A DNA stretch of 15,921 nucleotides from JBQTHI01 sp052390035 (GTDB lineage Bacteria > Actinomycetota > Acidimicrobiia > Spongiisociales > ZC4RG35), in assembly GCA_052390035.1 (NCBI GenBank), contig JBQTHI010000122.1:1-15921 (forward strand), given 5' to 3'. Of the stretch, positions 1 to 6,019 are shown piece after piece. Position 1 is the stretch's first letter. Each line of letters begins with the position of its first letter. A program made the position numbers and the translations under genes. Under the pieces are notes generated by a model. That model made no database searches. It was not told the DNA's origin and saw only the letters and a program-made list of their open reading frames with translations.

Positions 1-410
1 CTATGACGCCGTCCGCGGTGAGGGTCCTATCAGGTGGGCAGACCAATTCGATCTCGGCAACTGGGGTCTGCTCACCGCTCACGATGGCGATCGATTCATC
101 GGAGGTGCTCTCGTGGCCTTCGACACCCCAGGAGTGGACATGCTCGAAGGTCGCTCCGATCTCGCCGTTCTGTGGGACATCCGCGTACATCCTGACGCTA
201 GGTCAGGAGGGGTAGGAGCACAGCTGTTCGAAGCAGCCGAGGAGTGGGCGAAGCCGCCGGTGTCGCACCCTGAAGATTGAAACGCAAAACATCAACGTTC
301 CCGCATGCCGGTTCTACGAACGTATGGGATGCACCCTGGGAGTCATCAACCGGTTTGCCTACACCGAATTACCCGATGAGGTGCAACTGATCTGGTACAA
401 GCGACTCTGA
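1..410 (+). pseudogene. GNAT family acetyltransferase, frameshifted and 5'-truncated by the window edge
   Basis: The reading frame that opens at base 2 carries the acetyl-CoA binding part of a GNAT enzyme. It includes the strand with LAVLWDIRVHPDARSGGVGA (the R/Q-x-x-G-x-G/A loop) and then FEAAEEWAK, and it ends at a TGA at 278-280. The rest of the fold continues in the next frame from about 255-264 (RTLKIETQNINVPACRFYER, then MGCTLGVINRFAY) and stops at 408-410. One extra base, or two lost bases, between about 250 and 262 explains the switch. The C-terminal half resembles streptothricin-acetyltransferase-like GNATs, which carry the same ETQN-NVPACRFY and GC-LG-IN motifs; the substrate cannot be told from this. 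The start lies upstream of the window. A sequencing error is the alternative, but a second GNAT nearby is also broken, so real decay is plausible. Confidence 0.8.
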
Positions 411-746
411 AATGATCTATCCGGGTCTCCAGGCTTTATCCCTCTGAGTCCGAGTGCGGAGACCGAGCAGAACGGCACGTCGTGCTCGGTCGATAGCCTC
501 CAAGGTGACGCCGTGCTTGGGCTAACTGGTCGCATGCCGCGGGCGCAGCTCAGCAGGTCGCTGATTGGTCGAAGCGCGAGGCTCCAGAGTTAGCTAATGA
601 GGCGACGGGGCGGCTAGTTAATCGCCAACACCATTCGTCGGATAAATCTATTCCAGTCACGCTCCAATCCGGCGTGGAGGTCAGCGCAGCAACTTCAGTT
701 TGCCCGGTGGGCACCGGAAAACCTTGAGGGTCAGCGACAACGACGC
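411..746. other. Gene-free stretch with a strong hairpin
   Basis: No open frame here has recognisable protein features. The stretch holds the hairpin at 461-491 and a 7-bp inverted repeat (GCTAACT at 521-527, AGTTAGC at 588-594) that encloses 60 nt. I see no tRNA-like T-loop, and no promoter I would defend. It lies between a broken acetyltransferase gene and a doubtful small ORF, so it may be decayed sequence. Confidence 0.5.
461..491. other. Stable hairpin downstream of the broken acetyltransferase
   Basis: GACCGAGCA (461-469) pairs perfectly with TGCTCGGTC (483-491). Inside the 13-nt loop, ACG and CGT can pair further. No T-run follows, so this is not a classical intrinsic terminator. It lies about 50 nt past the acetyltransferase stop and could end or stabilise that transcript. 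The pairing is seen directly; the function is a guess. Confidence 0.4.
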
Positions 747-1133
747 ATGAGTGACGCCTTCAACAAGGAGCTGCAAAAGTTGGCCGCGACCAGGGGCTAC
801 GGCTGCGATCCCTGTCTCGTTGTCGAAGACAAAGACTTGGCGCTGGCGAATCCCGACCTGGTAGCGAACGCCGCCAAGAAACTCCTCGAAGAGCTTCCCG
901 ACGCCGGTCCTGAGTGGATCCTGCTCGCGAACATATCGGGTCGTTCCGACGCCGCCGCTAGACCCCCGGTCAGTGGCCGGGGGGTGGCTCCCACAGCTCG
1001 AAACGATTGCCTTCGGGATCGACCGCCCACCCAAAGCGCCCATACTCGTGTACTTCGACCCGGTCGTCGACGGCGGCCCCTGCCTCCCGCAGGCGGATCA
1101 ACATTCCGTCGAGGTCGTCGACCCGGTAGTTGA
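747..1133 (+). CDS. Doubtful small ORF of unknown function
   Basis: An ATG at 747 opens a frame whose first 65-70 codons read like a real soluble protein: MSDAFNKELQKLAATRGYGC, then DPCLVVEDKDLALANPDLVA and a helix ANAAKKLLEELPDAG. I do not recognise the family. After about base 955 the translation becomes Arg/Pro/Gly-rich low-quality sequence, because it runs antisense through the end of the VOC gene, which stops at 970. The true product may therefore be a roughly 70-residue remnant that lost its stop through an indel; a TAG in another frame lies at 959-961. No good ribosome-binding site is present: the nearest purine run, GAGGG, is about 17 nt upstream. Treat this as a remnant or a false gene until homologs are found. 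Confidence 0.25.
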   Translation: MSDAFNKELQKLAATRGYGCDPCLVVEDKDLALANPDLVANAAKKLLEELPDAGPEWILLANISGRSDAAARPPVSGRGVAPTARNDCLRDRPPTQSAHTRVLRPGRRRRPLPPAGGSTFRRGRRPGS

Positions 1134-1338
1134 TCATCGCCATCTGAGAGTTGGAGCCGAAGTAGTCCGTGTCGAAGGGGAATCCGGCCCAGACGAGGGT
1201 CTCGCCGCCGTTCGAGCGGAGGATCGTGTGGGTCTCCTCGCCATCCGGAAGCCCGAGGTTTGCGACATACCAACGAGTCAAAGACGCTGGATCGCTGGCT
1301 CGCAAGAACACCCCACCGATCCCGGTAGCCTTAGCCAT
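970..1338 (-). CDS. VOC-fold (glyoxalase/bleomycin-resistance-like) protein
   Basis: The 122-residue product has the size and pattern of a single VOC domain made of two beta-alpha-beta-beta-beta halves. It opens with MAKATGIGGVFLRASDPASL and TRWYVANLGL, has the central strand MAMINYRVDDLDGMLIRLRE, and ends with the typical GRFGWAVDPEGNRFELWEP, whose final Glu usually binds metal. The first metal position, often His after the first strand, is not obvious here, so the catalytic type is open. Related small proteins include glyoxalase-like enzymes and antibiotic-binding proteins; the substrate cannot be told. I chose the ATG at 1338 because AAGGGA (plus-strand 1347-1352) lies 8 nt upstream of it; a TTG two codons earlier is the alternative. 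The gene is intact, although both neighbouring acetyltransferase genes are broken. Confidence 0.85.
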   Translation of the reverse strand: MAKATGIGGVFLRASDPASLTRWYVANLGLPDGEETHTILRSNGGETLVWAGFPFDTDYFGSNSQMAMINYRVDDLDGMLIRLREAGAAVDDRVEVHEYGRFGWAVDPEGNRFELWEPPPGH

Positions 1339-1430
1339 TCTCAAAATCCCTTCTGCTCGGCCCCGGCAGTGTTGCAGGCCTTTCGAGCTCTCGGCCGCAC
1401 CGACGAAGTCATACCCGCACCCCCTAATCC

Positions 1431-1449
1431 GCCTACCTGGGTGGTAGGC
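1431..1449. other. Perfect 7-bp hairpin GCCTACC-TGGGT-GGTAGGC
   Basis: The two arms are perfectly complementary around a 5-nt loop. No T-run follows on the plus strand, and an A-run on the minus side is lacking, so an intrinsic terminator is only weakly supported. It lies about 90 nt upstream of the VOC start and might stop minus-strand transcripts before that gene. Confidence 0.35.
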
Positions 1450-1746
1450 AATGGCTGAATTCGTGACCGTGGCCGGCGTAGGTCTGGAGCCCCGTTTTAG
1501 CGGTCCCTAGGCCGGACTGGTAGTCGCGCCGAGAACTGACTCGAGAGGCGTCCCCGGAAGTAAGACTCAGTGGGAGGATGGCCACACGTGGCTCGGTCGC
1601 GTGGTATGGGCTGGCAAGTGCTACTGCACAAGGATCAAACCGAGTTGTGGGCTGGTTGTCGAGAAGATCTGAAGTTGTGGAGTCATAGGGGCTTCCTTCT
1701 GCCATGGCAGGCGCTTGATCAGCCGCCGGAGCAGATGAGAACACAG

Positions 1747-1766
1747 ATCACTCAATCACGAGTGAT
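1747..1766. promoter_or_regulatory. Operator-like palindrome ATCACTC-N6-GAGTGAT
   Basis: Two perfect 7-nt arms are separated by 6 nt, a spacing typical of a dimeric repressor site. It lies about 135-140 nt upstream of the second broken acetyltransferase, with no regulator gene beside it. The symmetry is seen directly; the binding role is inference. It may be a leftover operator. Confidence 0.3.
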
Positions 1767-1902
1767 AACGCTCCGATCTTCAAGCGCACCCGATCGGCAC
1801 ATCCAGGTTCGCAAGAGACGAGGTGGTCGCGATCTGGAGTGATAGTGGCTGCCTAATCACCTCTCACTGTGACGAATGGGAAACTGGGCTCCGGTAGGTC
1901 GG

Positions 1903-2424
1903 ATGAGTGATCTATCTGGACAGAGAGCCGAACCCCTCGGATGCAGCGGTTCTGGGGGCCGTCCACGTGAGGGCGTGGCAGGCGGCGTACCGGGGTGGGC
2001 TGATGCCCGATGAGTACCTCGACTCGCTCTCTATCGACGATCGGGCAGAGATGTGGCGGCGAGCCCTCGCTTCCGACCCGCATCCTCAGCAACGCCGCTT
2101 CGTGGCCGCCGATGGTGCCGGGACAGCCGTCGGGTTCATCCTGGTCGGACCCGCTGGAGACGACCCGGCGCCCGAGGGTGAGGTCTATGCCACCAACGTC
2201 GACCCCGACCATTGAGGCGCCGGCACCCTGCTTCTCGACGCCGGCACCCGCGCCCCTCACCGAGGAAGGATTCCCGACGGCGGGTGTTATGGGTGCATCC
2301 GGGGAACCAGAGAGCGCGTCGGTTCTATGAGGCCCGCGGGTGGTCCGCCGACGACGCCGAGCGCACACAAGAGGTGCTCGGGGTCACGGTCCCCGAGGTC
2401 CGCCACATGCGACCGCTGCCTTGA
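1903..2424 (+). pseudogene. GNAT family acetyltransferase with one nonsense codon and at least two frameshifts
   Basis: Pieces of one GNAT protein lie in successive frames. The first piece, open from GTG 1907, reads SDAAVLGAVHVRAWQAAYRG and continues to GEVYATNVDPDH, then meets TGA at 2213-2215 where family members usually have Trp before GAGTLLLDA. The same frame continues to about 2250. LTEEGFPTA follows in a second frame, with a change in the C run near 2251-2257. VLWVHPGNQRARRFYEARGW and the C-terminus, ending at TGA 2422-2424, lie in a third frame, with a change in the G run near 2281-2284. An ATG at 1903 (MSDLSGQRAEP) might be the original start, and it would need one more shift in the C run near 1933. 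Each frame change fits one inserted base. The product would have been a RimI-like N-acetyltransferase of unknown substrate. Confidence 0.8.
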
Positions 2425-2764
2425 CTTCGCCGCATCGCGACGCCTCCGATGGCCGCACTGGCTCACTGGACTAGGTGAGATAACGAGCGCTCCCATGCGT
2501 CCTCAACATCGGTACGCCTGCGCTGGGTTGCGACGTGTCGATACGCCAGTCCGAAGGCGCCTACTCGTACATGGCCGTTTTGGGCCGGCTCTCGTCCTCG
2601 GGCTCGCATCGAGAATACGGCACCGAACGCACGCTCGGCACGGATATCGCCATGTCACCCCAGCTCCTGAATCGGCGATGTCTTCCAATCGAGCGCAGCA
2701 TCCATTCCTCCGCTGAGGGTCCGCTAACACCACCTCGTAAGCTGCCGTCAGCGAGCTCCGGCCG
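2425..2764. other. 340-nt gene-free stretch
   Basis: Overlapping open frames on both strands here translate to Arg/Ser/Pro-rich sequence without any domain pattern, as expected for non-coding high-GC DNA. Apart from an 8-nt direct repeat (GCCGTCAG at 2744-2751 and 2761-2768, the second across the stop of the next gene), I see nothing in it. It separates the broken plus-strand acetyltransferase from a minus-strand gene and so would hold the ends of both transcripts. Confidence 0.45.
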
Positions 2765-3139
2765 TCAGTGAAAACGGCGGCGGCGTTCCAGGTCGGGACC
2801 GGTGGGAGGCGGCTCAGGCGTGACCCCAGGCAGCGGTCGGTGGGCATTGGCGGCATCCTCGACCAACTCCATCACCAAGGCCCGAACGGCGGGTGAAGAT
2901 AAGCGCACTGAGACCCAGTCGGAGCCGGAGTAGCGAAGGTCAACCCGAGGATCGCCCTTGAGTTGGGCTCGACGTCGTCGGATGACCTCTCGAGTCAGTC
3001 GGATCTCGATGAGATCAGCACTCTCGAAGTGGGCGATCTCCTTGCCGTTCACCCAGTAGGCGAGATCATCTCTGAACATGGACGGGCTCTCGGCCACGCC
3101 ATCAAGAGAGGCGATGAGGTCCCGAAGATGCTCGGTCAT
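2765..3139 (-). CDS. Luciferase-domain (DUF5519-like) protein
   Basis: The 124-residue product matches the small 'luciferase domain' family in order of motifs. SLDGVAESPSMF comes first, then AYWVNGKEIAHFES, DLIEIRLTREVIRRRR and DPRVDLRYSGSDWVSVRLSS, and a helix ALVMELVEDAANAHRP. The family is named for similarity to a fungal luciferase region; its enzymatic role in bacteria is not established, and light production should not be assumed. The last 20 residues are a Pro- and Arg-rich tail. The ATG at 3139 has no Shine-Dalgarno sequence, but TACTGT lies 5 nt and GATACT 7 nt upstream on the same strand, which suggests a leaderless message. The gene stands alone, 224 nt from the start of the divergent toxin-antitoxin operon. 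Confidence 0.8.
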   Translation of the reverse strand: MTEHLRDLIASLDGVAESPSMFRDDLAYWVNGKEIAHFESADLIEIRLTREVIRRRRAQLKGDPRVDLRYSGSDWVSVRLSSPAVRALVMELVEDAANAHRPLPGVTPEPPPTGPDLERRRRFH

Positions 3140-3144
3140 GGAAC

Positions 3145-3152
3145 ACAGTATC
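3145..3152 (-). promoter_or_regulatory. Candidate -10 element of the luciferase-domain gene
   Basis: On the minus strand the bases read GATACTGT just before GTTCC-ATG. Either GATACT or TACTGT can serve as a TANNNT-like -10 hexamer, which would place the transcript start at or next to the ATG. A small palindrome, CTGAC-TAT-GTCAG (3155-3167), lies immediately upstream and could be an operator. No convincing -35 was found at 16-18 nt. Confidence 0.35.
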
Positions 3153-3331
3153 CACTGACTATGTCAGCAGAAGGTGCGTAAACGAAGATCAGCGCCCATG
3201 AACCGATCAGATGAGGACGCCCGCATCGAACGCCCCGCATCATCCACCCGCCCGCTATCACCCAATATCAGGGATACCACCCAATCCTGAGACTGCTCGG
3301 GTTCGGCACCTCTCGGAACGGAACCTAAACC

Positions 3332-3355
3332 TTGTAAGACGCAACGTGATACAAT
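3332..3355 (+). promoter_or_regulatory. Promoter/operator of the toxin-antitoxin operon
   Basis: TACAAT (3350-3355) is a good -10 hexamer 8 nt before the antitoxin ATG, so transcription would begin at or close to the start codon. No Shine-Dalgarno sequence is present. TTGTA (3332-3336) and TACAA (3350-3354) form an inverted repeat overlapping this -10. That is where a ribbon-helix-helix antitoxin would be expected to bind and repress its own operon. TTGTAA is only 12 nt from the -10, too close to be its -35. Confidence 0.45.
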
Positions 3356-3363
3356 CGAGTTAG

Positions 3364-3603
3364 ATGGCGCTAGCAATCTCTGTTCGACTCGACGACGACG
3401 CCCAGCGGGCGCTCAACCAACTCGAGGCCACGGGCATGACTCGTTCCGAAGCGATACGGGCGGCTCTCGTCGAGGCTGCGTTACGCCTACACAACAGACA
3501 AGCCCTCGCTGCGGAGGTAGCGGCGCTGGAAGGCGACGAGGAGGATCGAGCCGAAATGCAGGCTGTGGCGGATCTCATGGAGAGGCTCCATGCGCCGGGG
3601 TGA
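3364..3603 (+). CDS. Ribbon-helix-helix antitoxin
   Basis: This 79-residue acidic protein starts with a ribbon-helix-helix DNA-binding module. Strand LAISVRLDDDAQ is followed by helix RALNQLEATG and helix TRSEAIRAALVEAALRLH, together about residues 3-43. The second half (residues 45-79) is helical and rich in Glu, as in antitoxins that wrap around a MazF toxin. Its stop codon overlaps the toxin start by 14 nt, which couples translation of the two. By family knowledge it should dimerise, repress its own promoter and neutralise the toxin in the cytoplasm. The ATG at 3364 is fixed by the -10 hexamer 8 nt upstream and by the RHH strand beginning at codon 3. Confidence 0.88.
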   Translation: MALAISVRLDDDAQRALNQLEATGMTRSEAIRAALVEAALRLHNRQALAAEVAALEGDEEDRAEMQAVADLMERLHAPG

Positions 3604-3907
3604 CATCTTTGCCCTGCGTCTGCCCAGAACGGTCGGTCACGAACAACACGGACGACGCTTCGGCGTAGTCGTGCAATCCGATGCCTTCCTACCCCGCTCT
3701 GTGGTGTTGGTCGCCCCCACATCCATCAGCGCCAAGCCGGCATCGTTTCGGCCGGAGATCAACATAGAGGGCACATCAACGCGGGTCCTGGTCGAACAAG
3801 TCGGCGCCGTTGACGTCGGCCGACTCGGAGATCTCGCCGGTCACCTCTCACCTGAAGAGCAGTGGGGAGTTGACGGCGCACTTCTGACGGTCTTAGGCCT
3901 CAACTGA
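3590..3907 (+). CDS. MazF/PemK-type mRNA endoribonuclease toxin
   Basis: The 105-residue product has the MazF SH3-like barrel motifs in order: RRGDIFALRLP at the N-terminus, then HEQHGRRFGVVVQSDAFLPR with the Arg expected in catalysis, LVAPTSISAKP with the conserved Thr, and LVEQVGAVDVGRLGD, which matches the usual 'EQ-R-vd--RL' strand. MazF proteins cut single-stranded RNA at short motifs and arrest growth; the motif recognised here cannot be predicted. The ATG at 3590 lies inside the antitoxin gene (overlap 3590-3603). Length and motifs are complete, so the toxin looks active. The pair stands in accessory DNA, where it might help hold the region in place; this last point is inference. Confidence 0.9.
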   Translation: MRRGDIFALRLPRTVGHEQHGRRFGVVVQSDAFLPRSVVLVAPTSISAKPASFRPEINIEGTSTRVLVEQVGAVDVGRLGDLAGHLSPEEQWGVDGALLTVLGLN

Positions 3908-4211
3908 CCACGCCGACATTTCGATTTCGGCGCGTAGTGCTCCGATCGGCGAGTGTCCTCGCCAGAGCGGACACCGTTCCCCTCGCGCCACATGAGAAAC
4001 CCGGCCGGATGGATTCAACGCGACTCCCCCAGTCATCCCGACCGCGGCAGCAGGGTAGAACTGTCCCTACCGAAGCCTCATGCCGGCCGCAAACGGAGAA
4101 CACGCATCCGTCGATGGGGATACAAGGTGTCCACCAACACGGGAGCCGCCAGGCTGCACGAGCGCCTCGCCATCTCCTCTGCTGGTGCGGGGGGCCATGG
4201 TGGCGGTGCGA
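3908..4211. other. 304-nt convergent intergenic stretch
   Basis: This separates the toxin gene (plus) from the reductase gene (minus), so both transcripts end here. It holds the hairpin at 3911-3932. Several frames are open, but no translation resembles a protein family. Nothing else was seen. Confidence 0.45.
3911..3932 (+). terminator. Possible terminator hairpin after the toxin gene
   Basis: CGCCGA (3911-3916) pairs with TCGGCG (3927-3932) around a 10-nt loop, beginning 3 nt after the toxin stop. No T-run follows. Actinobacterial terminators often lack one, so termination is possible but unproven. Confidence 0.35.
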
Positions 4212-4778
4212 TCAGTTGTCGACGGTGTCGGTCGGCCCCGCGTTGTCCGCGTTGGTATAGACGAGATGCAACACACCGCTCTCGAAGGTAGTTGCCGACA
4301 CCAGCTTCAGCGGCACGGTCGCCCCGTCGGCAAAGAGCCTCTTGCCGTGGCCGACGATGATCGGATGAACCAGCAGATGCAATTCGTCGATCAGGCCCTG
4401 CTCGAGTAGCCAGCGCACCAGAGTGGCGCTGCCCGTCGTGCCGAGGCGAGTGTCGGCCTTCAGCTTGGTCAGCTCGGCGGCCACGTCCCCGGAAATCACC
4501 GACGAGTTCTCCCAAGTCGCCTCGGTCAGCGTGTTCGACACGACGTACTTGCGGCCGCCGTTCATGACCCCCGTTATCGGGTCGGCGGGGTCGGCGTTGG
4601 GCCAGTAGCTGGCAAACTCGTCGTAGGTCTGACGGCCGAGGAGGGTGGCGTCGCTGCTGCTCATTAGCTCCCCGACGACGGCGCCCATCTGGTCGTCGAA
4701 GTAGGGGAAATGCCAGGTCTCGGGCGACTCGATTACGCCGTCGAGGGAGATGAAGAGGCTGGACTTGATGTATCCCAT
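4212..4778 (-). CDS. RibD C-terminal domain / dihydrofolate reductase-like protein
   Basis: The 188-residue product is a single RibD-C (DHFR-like) NADPH-binding domain. It has SLDGVIESPETW at residues 11-22, LLGRQTYDEFASYWP at 46-60, KYVVSNTLTEATW near 77-89, GSATLVRWLLEQGLIDELHL at 116-135, and VHPIIVGHGKRLFAD at 137-151. Stand-alone members are widespread and usually annotated 'dihydrofolate reductase family'. Their real substrates are mostly unknown, so a role in riboflavin or folate synthesis should not be assumed. AAGGAG (plus-strand 4786-4791) lies 7 nt before the ATG at 4778, a clear ribosome-binding site. The WYL regulator lies 165 nt upstream on the same strand; such regulator-reductase pairs are common in actinobacteria, but the gap leaves room for a separate promoter. 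Confidence 0.9.
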   Translation of the reverse strand: MGYIKSSLFISLDGVIESPETWHFPYFDDQMGAVVGELMSSSDATLLGRQTYDEFASYWPNADPADPITGVMNGGRKYVVSNTLTEATWENSSVISGDVAAELTKLKADTRLGTTGSATLVRWLLEQGLIDELHLLVHPIIVGHGKRLFADGATVPLKLVSATTFESGVLHLVYTNADNAGPTDTVDN

Positions 4779-4943
4779 CGCGATGCTCCTTGTTGGGTCG
4801 GGCGGGGTGCCTGTTGGGTTGCTGTTACCCCATATGCCGAACGACGGCCAGGTGAATCGACATGACTTTAAAGGCTTCTCGAGGTCTTCTCTCTGGTCGA
4901 GGTTGGCGACTCCACCGCCCGAGGCAGTTCTTGAAAGGCTCGC

Positions 4944-5903
4944 TCACGAAGCGGCTCTCGCTCGGGTCATCCGCCCCGACAGCTCGCCGAGATAGGCGAC
5001 CAGCTCGGGCGGTTCGTGTACCTCGAATTCAACGTTGAGCCAGGCGAGCTGGAAGGCCAGCCACTCGAGGTAGTCGCCTTCAGTTCGCAACCGGCAGCTG
5101 GTTTCATCAATCGGTTCGACCTCACCTTCTCCTCGGTGAATCCTGGCGACTATCTCGGCCGCCGGGGCCTTGAGGGTGGCAACCACCCGATAACGCATCG
5201 GGATCGACCTCATCGCGTTCATCACATAGTCGACGGCGTTGCCACCGGGTATCGGGCGGGGCTCGAATGGCATCCGGGTGGCCCGCGGATTCTGGACTCG
5301 GTCGAGTCGAAACGTGCGCCAGTCTTCTCGCTCCCGATCGTAGGCAAGCAGGTACCAGCGCTGATGGAGGGTCACCAGTTGGTGCGGCTCGACATGGCGT
5401 TCACTGCCCTCACCGGCTCGGCTGCGATAGGCAAAGCGGAGGCGCTCCCGATCTCGAATGGCCTGGGCGATCGTTGTCAAGATCTCTGGATCGACCTTGA
5501 CCCATGCCCGGATCCGGGGCATCACCGCCGATTGAAGGGTGTTGACCCTTCGACGGATCCTGGGTGGCAGCACCTTCTCGAGCTTCGCCAGCGCTCGTAA
5601 TGATGTCTCCTCGATCCCCAGGATTGTCCCGCCGCTTGCGGTCAACAGACCCAAGGCGATCGCCACCGCTTCTTCGTCGTCGAGGAGGAGCGGGGGTATA
5701 TCGGCGCCCGCTTCTAATTGATAACCACCCGCTGGGCCGGTCGTGGCCCGTACCGAGTAGCCCAACTCGCGGAGACGGTCGATATCGCGGCGCAGTGTCC
5801 GCTCGCTGACCCGAAGGCGGTCGATCAGCTCGTGGCCCGACCAGGTGCGACGGGCCTGGAGCAGGGAAAGCAGCCGGAGGGCTCGTGCCGTGGTGTCGGC
5901 CAT
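4944..5903 (-). CDS. WYL-domain transcriptional regulator (YafY type)
   Basis: The 319-residue product has the standard order of the family. A helix-turn-helix lies at residues 5-60 (ARALRLLSLLQARRTWSG, then VSERTLRRDIDRLRELGY), then a linker helix region, then a WYL domain at about 135-210. The WYL motif is in QRWYLLAYD (residues 181-189) and the partner motif is FRLDRV (198-203). A C-terminal WCX domain occupies about 235-315. WYL domains sense ligands, in some cases nucleic acids or nucleotides; the ligand here is unknown. It is transcribed away from the ABC exporter operon, with starts 116 nt apart, so control of that operon is plausible. The ATG at 5903 lacks a Shine-Dalgarno sequence but has TAGAAT 9 nt upstream, which suggests a leaderless transcript. 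Confidence 0.92.
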   Translation of the reverse strand: MADTTARALRLLSLLQARRTWSGHELIDRLRVSERTLRRDIDRLRELGYSVRATTGPAGGYQLEAGADIPPLLLDDEEAVAIALGLLTASGGTILGIEETSLRALAKLEKVLPPRIRRRVNTLQSAVMPRIRAWVKVDPEILTTIAQAIRDRERLRFAYRSRAGEGSERHVEPHQLVTLHQRWYLLAYDREREDWRTFRLDRVQNPRATRMPFEPRPIPGGNAVDYVMNAMRSIPMRYRVVATLKAPAAEIVARIHRGEGEVEPIDETSCRLRTEGDYLEWLAFQLAWLNVEFEVHEPPELVAYLGELSGRMTRARAAS

Positions 5904-6019
5904 TAGCCAAAGATTCTACCTATTCCGGTCAGAAAATGGCATGAATAGAAATTACCTTGAAATCAGCGATGAGTTCTGCCCGCCGGCGGAGTCTCAACAG
6001 CAAACAGGAAGGAGTACGC
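5904..6019. promoter_or_regulatory. Divergent promoter region between the regulator and the exporter operon
   Basis: On the minus strand TAGAAT (plus-strand 5913-5918) lies 9 nt before the regulator ATG. On the plus strand an A/T-rich segment around 5931-5962 can hold the exporter promoter, and GGAAGGAG (6007-6014) is a strong ribosome-binding site 5 nt before the ATG at 6020. The exporter message therefore has a leader while the regulator message probably does not. The position makes this the likely binding site of the WYL regulator. Confidence 0.5.

Larger units (their letters stand above)
1339..1902. other. 564-nt stretch without a convincing gene
   Basis: Open frames exist on both strands (1570-1842 plus, 1433-1744 minus), but their translations show no domain, repeat or membrane pattern and no good ribosome-binding site, so I do not call them genes. 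The stretch contains the hairpin at 1431-1449 and the 20-nt palindrome at 1747-1766. It could be the remains of a mobile element, a region for a non-coding RNA, or plain decayed sequence; nothing seen decides between these. Confidence 0.4.

Noticed and set aside
2..410. Programmed frameshift in the first acetyltransferase
   Set aside because: No slippery heptamer or downstream structure is evident at the switch, and the second acetyltransferase nearby is also broken, so decay or sequencing error is simpler.
520..595. Possible integron attC site (GGCTAAC ... GTTAGCT, 76 nt apart)
   Set aside because: The outer boxes are complementary but do not fit RYYYAAC/GTTRRRY exactly, the inner arms do not pair well, and no second similar site or integrase was found.
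1433..1842. Open frames on both strands in the 1339-1902 stretch
   Set aside because: The translations lack domains, good ribosome-binding sites and the composition of the real neighbours; high GC alone gives such long open frames.
2213..2215. TGA read as Trp (alternative genetic code)
   Set aside because: TGA is the normal stop of many intact genes in the window, and this gene has further frame changes.
2744..2768. Direct repeat GCCGTCAG as an attachment or target-site duplication
   Set aside because: It is only 8 nt long, 17 nt apart, and has no element between the copies, so chance is sufficient.
2503..2856. Minus-strand open frame overlapping the luciferase-domain gene
   Set aside because: It is Arg/Pro/Cys-rich, shows no family pattern, and overlaps the end of a well-supported gene.
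3937..4515. Several overlapping open frames around the end of the RibD-C gene
   Set aside because: All are Arg/Ser/Pro-rich shadows in other frames of the reductase or of the convergent gap; none has a recognisable motif.
4792..4819. Two GTTGGGT copies as integron core sites
   Set aside because: They lack matching partner boxes at attC distance and lie in G/T-rich sequence just upstream of the reductase start.
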